Source of the DNA: JAMQKA01 sp033722415 | Lineage (GTDB): Bacteria; Bacteroidota; Rhodothermia; Balneolales; Balneolaceae | Direction: 5' to 3' | DNA: 5,503 bases | NCBI GenBank assembly: GCA_033722415.1 | Contig: JAWVZC010000295.1 | Location: 1-5,503, forward strand | Part shown: positions 1 through 4,391 of the stretch, piece by piece | Position numbering within the stretch: position 1 is the first letter of the stretch | Layout of the letters: every line of letters begins with the position of its first letter | Translations under genes and position numbers: made by a program | The notes under the pieces: model-generated | Told to the model about the DNA's origin: nothing | Seen by the model: the letters and a program-made list of their open reading frames with translations, nothing else | Databases searched by the model: none

Positions 1-521
1 GCCCAATCAGCATCATACCAGTTGGTGGCGTCAATGGTGAGCGTGCTAAACGCGGCATCCCCCATCTTGCGGCGTACGGCCGGTCCCACTACAAACGGCC
101 CGATGCCCAGGGCCAGCTCGCTCAGCTTCACATCAGCCGACCGGTGGGCCAGGGTGTGATCCGCCGCCGCAGCAATACCCACACCACCGCCCACGGATTT
201 GCCCTGGATGCGCGCGATGATCAGTTTCGGGCAGGTGCGCATGGCGTTGATGACAAGGGCAAAGCCCATGAAAAAGCGCTTGCCTTCCTCATAGCTGGAG
301 ATCCCCATCAGTTCGTCAAACGAAGCCCCGGCACAGAAGGCACCGTCACCCCCGCTCTGAATCACAATAACGTTGATCTCCTTTTTCTGGCCCTGCTCTT
401 CAATTGTTTCGGCCAGTCCCCGCAGCATACGTCCCGGCAGGGAGTTGCCCTTGGGATGATGAAAAGTGATGGTTGCGATGTGATCTTTGAATTTCGCGGA
501 GATGGTGCCGGAATCGGGCAT
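1..521 (-). CDS. Crotonase-fold enoyl-CoA hydratase/isomerase of the paa cluster (3' end outside window)
   Basis: I translated this by hand from the ATG at 521-519. It gives 173 residues, open to the window edge, so the C-terminal part (about one third of a usual ~260-residue protein) is missing. It belongs to the enoyl-CoA hydratase/isomerase (crotonase) superfamily, whose members bind acyl-CoA and stabilise an enolate. Visible marks are the first oxyanion-hole loop CAGASFDE (residues 63-70), the second GKSVGGGVG (107-115), and LSELALGIGP (133-142). Glu135 matches the second catalytic Glu of rat crotonase (Glu164). The place of the first (Glu144) is Gly115, so classical two-Glu hydration is doubtful. 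It follows paaZ and the small four-helix gene in the same direction, so a paaG- or paaF-like role (isomerisation or hydration of a ring-derived CoA ester) is likely, but I cannot tell which. No clear Shine-Dalgarno precedes the ATG. The family is secure; the exact reaction is not. Confidence 0.88.
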   Translation of the reverse strand, partial: MPDSGTISAKFKDHIATITFHHPKGNSLPGRMLRGLAETIEEQGQKKEINVIVIQSGGDGAFCAGASFDELMGISSYEEGKRFFMGFALVINAMRTCPKLIIARIQGKSVGGGVGIAAAADHTLAHRSADVKLSELALGIGPFVVGPAVRRKMGDAAFSTLTIDATNWYDADW

Positions 522-578
522 GTTCTTTTTAAGGATTAAGAGTTTGAAATTTGATCTAGATTGTTTTTGATGACGGGG

Positions 579-617
579 ATTCTGAATCCTGAATCCTGAA
601 TCCTGAATTCTGAATCC
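579..617. repeat. Period-7 repeat tract (TGAATCC), left arm of cassette 1
   Basis: Five consecutive heptamers TGAATCC, TGAATCC, TGAATCC, TGAATTC, TGAATCC occupy 583-617 and are preceded by ATTC. The tract lies between the small four-helix gene and the downstream crotonase gene. The 11-mer ATTCTGAATCC at 607-617 (also at 579-589) is the exact reverse complement of 1062-1072 on the other side of the small gene. The tract is therefore one arm of an inverted pair around that gene. It is too short in period to be a CRISPR array. Confidence 0.85.
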
Positions 618-665
618 TTAGTTTTCAATAATCAACCAATAAGAAATCTCGGAGACTATAACACC

Positions 666-1025
666 CTAAGAGCTCAAAACTGCCTTTCTGTACGATTCGA
701 TCATCTTGCTTACTGTTTGTAGACGTTTATCAAGATCTTCATGAGTACCGTAATTGAGATCTTGGGCCAGAATGATGTAATAGCGGCATTCCTCCAGTGA
801 ACCTTGTGCGATGTTCATATACCGTGCTTTGTCTTTCCGACCTCTTTTTTTGAATCCTTCCGCTATATTGGCTGCTATCGAAACAGCGGCTCGTCTGAAT
901 TGAGAAGTGAGTCCATACAGCTCCGATTCGGGAAAAGATTCGGTGTACTGATACACTTCCAAAACAAACGCATGCGCCTTCTGCCAAACTACCAAATCCT
1001 GGAATGTTTTTGCAGGTTTTCTCAT
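666..1025 (-). CDS. Four-helix-bundle protein, S23 / 23S rRNA intervening-sequence protein family
   Basis: A 119-residue soluble, basic protein with no signal peptide or membrane segment. Family marks are the N-terminal FQDLVVWQKA (residues 8-17), YGLTSQFRRAAVSI (37-50) followed by ANIAEGF (52-58), and a third segment YMNIAQGSLEECRYY (69-83). The length is typical of the family (about 115-125). The family was first seen encoded in intervening sequences of bacterial 23S rRNA. A relative (bAvd) binds the template RNA and reverse transcriptase of diversity-generating retroelements. The cellular role of stand-alone members is unknown, and I infer only possible nucleic-acid binding. The start at 1025 is supported because it precedes the conserved helix 1; only a weak AGAG lies upstream. 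The gene sits between paaZ (111 bases upstream) and the crotonase gene (144 bases downstream), in the same direction, and is bracketed by inverted period-7 repeat tracts. It is less GC-rich than the paa genes. About half of its aligned residues match the second small gene at 3951-4313. Confidence 0.93.
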   Translation of the reverse strand: MRKPAKTFQDLVVWQKAHAFVLEVYQYTESFPESELYGLTSQFRRAAVSIAANIAEGFKKRGRKDKARYMNIAQGSLEECRYYIILAQDLNYGTHEDLDKRLQTVSKMIESYRKAVLSS

Positions 1026-1061
1026 AATGATCTCTATGTATAACGGGTTTTGTCTGATTTT

Positions 1062-1096
1062 GGATTCAGAATGTTGAATACCGAATTCTAAATTCC
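1062..1096. repeat. Degenerate period-7 repeat tract (GGATTCA), right arm of cassette 1
   Basis: Read on the plus strand in steps of seven this gives GGATTCA, GAATGTT, GAATACC, GAATTCT, AAATTCC. It is a decayed copy of the heptamer tract at 579-617 in the opposite orientation. GGATTCAGAAT at 1062-1072 is an exact 11-base inverted match to 607-617. The segment 1083-1095 is the exact reverse complement of 3218-3230 in the lone tract between paaY and paaZ. It lies in the gap between the end of paaZ and the start of the small four-helix gene. Confidence 0.75.
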
Positions 1097-1136
1097 TTTC
1101 CCTAAGAGATCGTAATGAGTGCAGATCCTTACAAAA

Positions 1137-3179
1137 TTAATCGATATCCATATCCAGCCTGTTTTTGCGCTTGACCAGTGTCAGGATCGTGTAGTCGGCC
1201 ACCAGGGTATCCTCCTGGTTGGTGACTTCCACATCCCAGAATACGATGCCGAACGGGTACTTGTCTTTCGCCTTTTTCTGGCGCACTTTCTTGGCCTTGA
1301 CAATCAGCTTGGCCCGGATCGTATCGCCCGGGGCCACAGGTTCTACGAAACGGAGATTCTCCAGACCGTAGTTAAGCAGCACCGGACCCGGTTTGGGGTC
1401 CACAAACATACCAGCCGCGGCAGAGAGTACAAAATAGCCGTGAGCAACGCGTTGCTCGAACAGGGAATCTTTGGCGGCGATCTCGTCAAAATGGGCGTAG
1501 AAATGATCGCCGCTGACCGCCCCGAAATTAGTGATATCCGCCTCGGTGACGGTTCGCCGGTGCGTGGTGAGGGATTCGCCCACCTGCAGATCCTCAAAAT
1601 ATTTCCGGAACGGGTGGGTGTCGGCCTCCTCGGTTTCGGCGCCCTTGATATACTGGTTGGTAACCTGTGTTAGCGTGGTGGGCGATCCCTGCAGGGCTGT
1701 CCGCTGCATGTAGTGAAGCACAGCACGTGCCCCGCCCAGCTCTTCGCCGCCACCCGCATGACCGGGTCCGCCGTGCACCATATGCGGCATCGGGGAGCCG
1801 TGTCCGGTCGATTCGTCCGCACAATCCCGGTTCACCACCATAAACCGTCCGTGGTAGGGGGCGCACCCGAGGGTGATCTCTTTGGCAATTTCGTCATCAG
1901 CGGTAAACAGCGAGCCTACCAGCGATCCGTCCGCCTTGTTGGCCAATTCGATTGCTTCACCGGTATCTTCGTACGGCATCACGGTGGTCATCGGTCCGAA
2001 TGCCTCCACCTTGTGGACTTCGTCCACTTCCAGCGGCTTGTGGCACAGCAGCAGGTGAGGTGTTGCGAATGCTCCCTTGTTTGACCCGTTCCCGGTTTTG
2101 TAAACCGATTCGGTGCTCTGCAGCAGCTGCTGAATTTGGGAGCTGAACCGGTCCGCCTGCTCCGTGCCGGCCAGCGGCCCCATCACTTTTTCCTTCTCCC
2201 CGGGCTTTCCGGTTTTTACCGAAGCGAGTCGTTCTTTTAATGCCAGGATCACCTGCTGCACGCGCTCTTTTGGGACAATCGTGCGGCGGATGGCGGTACA
2301 TTTTTGCCCGGCTTTGACCGTCATCTCCTCCGCCACCTCGTCAATGAACAGGTCGAACTCCGGCATGTCGGGGGTTACGTCCGGACCCAGTATGGAGGCG
2401 TTGAGGGAGTCGGCCTCCAGGTTGAAGCGCACGTTGTTGGCGAGGATATTGGGGTGGGATTTCAGTTTCCTGCCGGTCTCCGCCGACCCGGTAAAGGCTA
2501 TGGAATCCTGGCTGGTAAGATGATCAAGCAGTTCGCCGGGCTTGTCGGCAGCGATATATTGAATCGCCCCAACCGGCAGCAGCCCCGATGCCACCATATC
2601 CCGGAAAACGGAGTGCGCCAGGTAGGAGCCGGTCGGGGCCGGCTTGATGATGGCGGGCAGCCCGGCGATGATCATCGGGGCGAGTTTTTCGAGCATCCCC
2701 CAGACCGGGAAGTTAAATGCGTTGATCTGAACGCCGACGCCGTGTCGCGGCACGCAGATATGCTGGCCCACGAACGTACCGCCGCGCGAGAGCCGCTCCA
2801 TGCCACCCTCAACGTGGTAGGGAGCATCCGAAAGTTCGATTCGCGCCTTGCTCGAAAGCGTAAACATCGACCCGATACCGCCTTCGATATCGATCCAGGA
2901 GTCCTGCCGGGTGGCCCCCGTGTGAGACGAAAGGTCGTAATATTTCTCCTTGCGCTCGATCAGGTACTTGGCGAGAAATTTGATTTTAAAAGCCCGCTCG
3001 TGAATCGACATGGCGCGCAGTTTGGGTCCGCCCACCCGGCGGGCATACTCACAGGCACCCTTGTAGTCGAGGTCCGCTTCCACCATCCGGGCAACCGGTT
3101 CACCGCTGACAGCACTGATGAGATCTTTTTCGGCGCCTTCTTCAATCCATTTCCCTTTGATATAGCTTGTCACCTTCAT
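1137..3179 (-). CDS. paaZ: Bifunctional PaaZ: oxepin-CoA hydrolase / 3-oxo-5,6-dehydrosuberyl-CoA semialdehyde dehydrogenase
   Basis: A 680-residue cytosolic enzyme, the same length class as E. coli PaaZ. Residues 1 to about 510 form an aldehyde dehydrogenase domain: QINAFNFPVWG (151-161), IIKPAP (177-182), FTGSAETG (229-236), the general base Glu255 in NLEADSLN, and the nucleophile Cys294 in GQKCTA. Residues from about 525 to 680 form a MaoC-type (R)-specific hydratase domain, with the Asp558/His563 pair in SGDHFYAHFDE, matching E. coli Asp561/His566. The hydratase half opens the oxepin-CoA ring. The dehydrogenase half oxidises the reactive semialdehyde to 3-oxo-5,6-dehydrosuberyl-CoA before it cyclises to a dead-end product. 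All key residues of both halves are present, so the enzyme should be fully active. The start lies 42 bases after the paaY stop, with no Shine-Dalgarno, and a period-7 repeat tract occupies this gap. The product of PaaZ is the substrate of PaaJ, encoded upstream in the same operon. Confidence 0.97.
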   Translation of the reverse strand: MKVTSYIKGKWIEEGAEKDLISAVSGEPVARMVEADLDYKGACEYARRVGGPKLRAMSIHERAFKIKFLAKYLIERKEKYYDLSSHTGATRQDSWIDIEGGIGSMFTLSSKARIELSDAPYHVEGGMERLSRGGTFVGQHICVPRHGVGVQINAFNFPVWGMLEKLAPMIIAGLPAIIKPAPTGSYLAHSVFRDMVASGLLPVGAIQYIAADKPGELLDHLTSQDSIAFTGSAETGRKLKSHPNILANNVRFNLEADSLNASILGPDVTPDMPEFDLFIDEVAEEMTVKAGQKCTAIRRTIVPKERVQQVILALKERLASVKTGKPGEKEKVMGPLAGTEQADRFSSQIQQLLQSTESVYKTGNGSNKGAFATPHLLLCHKPLEVDEVHKVEAFGPMTTVMPYEDTGEAIELANKADGSLVGSLFTADDEIAKEITLGCAPYHGRFMVVNRDCADESTGHGSPMPHMVHGGPGHAGGGEELGGARAVLHYMQRTALQGSPTTLTQVTNQYIKGAETEEADTHPFRKYFEDLQVGESLTTHRRTVTEADITNFGAVSGDHFYAHFDEIAAKDSLFEQRVAHGYFVLSAAAGMFVDPKPGPVLLNYGLENLRFVEPVAPGDTIRAKLIVKAKKVRQKKAKDKYPFGIVFWDVEVTNQEDTLVADYTILTLVKRKNRLDMDID

Positions 3180-3203
3180 AATGGTTCAATCTTTTTAATT
3201 GAT

Positions 3204-3238
3204 GAATTCAGAATTCAGAATTTAGAATTCAGAAGTCC
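3204..3238. repeat. Lone period-7 repeat tract (GAATTCA) between paaZ and paaY
   Basis: Four heptamers GAATTCA, GAATTCA, GAATTTA, GAATTCA occupy 3204-3231, followed by the decayed GAAGTCC at 3232-3238. The unit is the same family as the tracts flanking the small gene at 666-1025, but no small gene is present here. The tract overlaps the 3' end of paaY: the stop codon is bases 3222-3224, and the last residues Thr-Ser-Glu-Phe are read from the repeat. GAATTC is palindromic, so units can pair with each other in DNA or RNA. Confidence 0.85.
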
Positions 3239-3836
3239 CGGCATCCTTTCTTTCCTTCCAGGTTTCATACTTCTTTGACTGGCTGGTTCGGTCTTCGGGT
3301 TCTTCCCGCAATGGTTTGCATTGTTTAAGTGTCTTATGCAGCTCGCCCGGCAGCTGCTGGTACAACTTTGTTCCCTCCGTTTTCCACCGGATCATCTCAT
3401 CCGTGACATCCTTGATTATTTCAGCGGGATTGCCGACCAGCAGCTTGCGCGGCGGAATCTGCATCCCTTCTTTCACGAAAGCCAGTGCCCCGACGATACA
3501 CTCTTCGCCGAGTTCCACGTTATCCATCACTACTGCATTCATGCCCACCAGGCAGTTTCGCCCGATGTGGGCCCCGTGAATTACCGCTCCATGCCCGATA
3601 TGTACGCTCTCCTCCAGCACCACCGTGACACCCGGAAACATGTGGATGGTGCAGTTCTCCTGCACGTTGCAGCCCTCCTTGATTACGATCTTGCCCCAGT
3701 CACCCCGAATGGCCGCACCGGGAGCGATATACACATCTTTTCCGATTACCACGTTGCCGGTCACGGCTGCCTGCGGGTGCACAAAGGCCCGTTTGTGGAC
3801 TACAGGTTTATAGTTTTGGAATTGGTAGATGGCCAT
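3222..3836 (-). CDS. paaY: PaaY: hexapeptide-repeat thioesterase, gamma-carbonic-anhydrase-like
   Basis: A 204-residue cytosolic protein. Residues 12 to about 135 carry left-handed beta-helix hexapeptide repeats (for example AAVTGNVVIGKDVYIAPGA at 23-41 and AHIGRNCLVGMNAVV at 89-103), followed by a charged helical tail. Zinc ligands of the gamma-carbonic-anhydrase fold are visible as His65, His82 and His87, with Arg44 in the AIRGDW motif and the PaaY-like block NVQENCTIHMF at 57-67. Members of this fold trimerise with the metal between subunits. In characterised paa clusters PaaY acts as a thioesterase that frees CoA from inhibitory ring-derived intermediates. The E. coli protein is about 196 residues; here the tail ends in residues encoded by an intergenic repeat tract. 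It lies directly upstream of paaZ. A generic gamma-carbonic-anhydrase/YrdA-type protein is the alternative, but the operon position favours PaaY. Confidence 0.92.
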   Translation of the reverse strand: MAIYQFQNYKPVVHKRAFVHPQAAVTGNVVIGKDVYIAPGAAIRGDWGKIVIKEGCNVQENCTIHMFPGVTVVLEESVHIGHGAVIHGAHIGRNCLVGMNAVVMDNVELGEECIVGALAFVKEGMQIPPRKLLVGNPAEIIKDVTDEMIRWKTEGTKLYQQLPGELHKTLKQCKPLREEPEDRTSQSKKYETWKERKDAGTSEF

Positions 3837-3904
3837 TCTATTAGTATGATTACGGTTTTAAAAGTGGGAAAATCGCAAAAGGAAAACAGTTGCAAATGCA
3901 CATT

Positions 3905-3928
3905 GGCAAATAGGCACAAAGGGGCAGG
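3905..3928. repeat. Period-8 repeat tract (GGCACAAA), left arm of cassette 2
   Basis: Steps of eight give GGCAAATA, GGCACAAA, GGGGCAGG. Bases 3905-3923 match the reverse complement of 4349-4367 at 15 of 19 positions without gaps. AGGCACAAAG at 3912-3921 is an exact inverted match to 4375-4384. The tract lies between paaY and the broken small four-helix gene. The rest of the 114-base gap is AT-rich and shows nothing else that I recognise. Confidence 0.72.
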
Positions 3929-3950
3929 GTGATGAAGTGGCATAAGGGTT

Positions 3951-4313
3951 TCATTTATTTGATAGCTTCCGAATTAGACTGGTTAGCATTCTTTCAATTT
4001 CTCTGGTTTCCTCGTAAATGTTCTTAAATTTTTTCGGGTTTATTAGATTTAAATCTGACGATAGTTCAAGTAGTGTTTGTGATTCATAAAGGGAACCACA
4101 CGCTATATTTAGAAATCGTATATAATCTCCCGTTGTATTTCGACCATATCCTTCTGCTATGTAACTGGGAATTGAAACAGAAGCCCTCCTTATTTGAGAA
4201 GTCATACCAAATTTTTCTTCATCTGGAAAATTTTTTGTCAAACCATAAACTTCTTTGACCAAGTCCATTGATTTTTGCCAAACTATTAAATCCCGATACG
4301 TCTAAATGCTCAT
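3951..4313 (-). pseudogene. Four-helix-bundle (S23/IVP family) gene with amber codon at position 4
   Basis: The family-typical reading frame begins at ATG 4313-4311, five bases after a perfect AGGAGG. It reads Met-Ser-Ile, then TAG at 4304-4302, then TYRDLIVWQKSMDLVKEVY and on to a TGA stop at 3953-3951. The stretch after the amber codon is the conserved helix-1 start of the S23 family (compare FQDLVVWQKA in the gene at 666-1025), so coding once ran through it. The next ATG (4268-4266) would give 105 residues lacking the DLIVWQKS motif and has no ribosome binding site. The rest of the domain is intact, including FGMTSQIRRASVSI, YIAEGYGRN and FLNIACGSL. The gene is much more AT-rich than the flanking paa genes (roughly 30% GC in lines I counted), which suggests transfer from elsewhere. 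Period-8 inverted repeats bracket it. One base change would restore the frame (for example AAG). Alternatives are a sequencing error, amber readthrough, or reinitiation at 4268. Confidence 0.85.
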
Positions 4314-4318
4314 AATTG

Positions 4319-4324
4319 CCTCCT
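4319..4324 (-). promoter_or_regulatory. Perfect Shine-Dalgarno AGGAGG deciding the start of the broken small gene
   Basis: Plus-strand CCTCCT is AGGAGG on the coding strand, five bases before ATG 4313-4311. This fixes the intended start upstream of the amber codon rather than at the internal ATG 4268. None of the visible paa starts (3836, 3179, 521) has such a site. Confidence 0.85.
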
Positions 4325-4348
4325 AAATTGTTAGGGTTGAATATTATT

Positions 4349-4384
4349 CCCTTTGTCTCTCTGTGCCAATTTATCTTTGTGCCT
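4349..4384. repeat. Period-8 repeat tract (GGCACAAA on minus), right arm of cassette 2
   Basis: Read on the minus strand from 4383 in steps of eight: GGCACAAA, GATAAATT, GGCACAGA, GAGACAAA, then GGG. Two inverted correspondences link it to the left tract: 4349-4367 with 3905-3923 (15 of 19 bases), and 4375-4384 with 3912-3921 (10 of 10). It begins only a few bases after the paaJ stop codon and ends shortly before the ribosome binding site of the small gene. Confidence 0.72.
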
Positions 4385-4391
4385 TTGATTT

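Noticed and set aside
144..539. Plus-strand reading frame (131 codons) at the left edge
   Set aside because: It overlaps the crotonase gene on the other strand, whose oxyanion-hole motifs are unmistakable. The antisense product looks like nothing known.
579..617. CRISPR array suggested by regular short repeats
   Set aside because: The period is 7 bases with no spacers, and no cas genes are present.
522..665. Intrinsic terminator after the small four-helix gene
   Set aside because: The gap contains the heptamer tract and AT-rich sequence, but no GC-rich hairpin followed by a T run in the direction of transcription.
666..1025. Accessory protein (bAvd) of a diversity-generating retroelement
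   Set aside because: The fold family matches, but the window holds no reverse transcriptase, template repeat or variable repeat.
666..1025. Genuine 23S rRNA intervening sequence
   Set aside because: No rRNA sequence surrounds either small gene; the flanks are paa genes. Only the analogy is kept.
2304..3278. Long plus-strand reading frame (324 codons) opposite paaZ
   Set aside because: It is antisense to a full-length paaZ with all catalytic residues, starts mid-gene and shows no recognisable domain. It is a by-product of GC-rich codon use.
3837..3950. Promoter for paaY in the gap after the broken small gene
   Set aside because: AT-rich segments with TTTG-like words are present, but I found no convincing pair of boxes at proper spacing.
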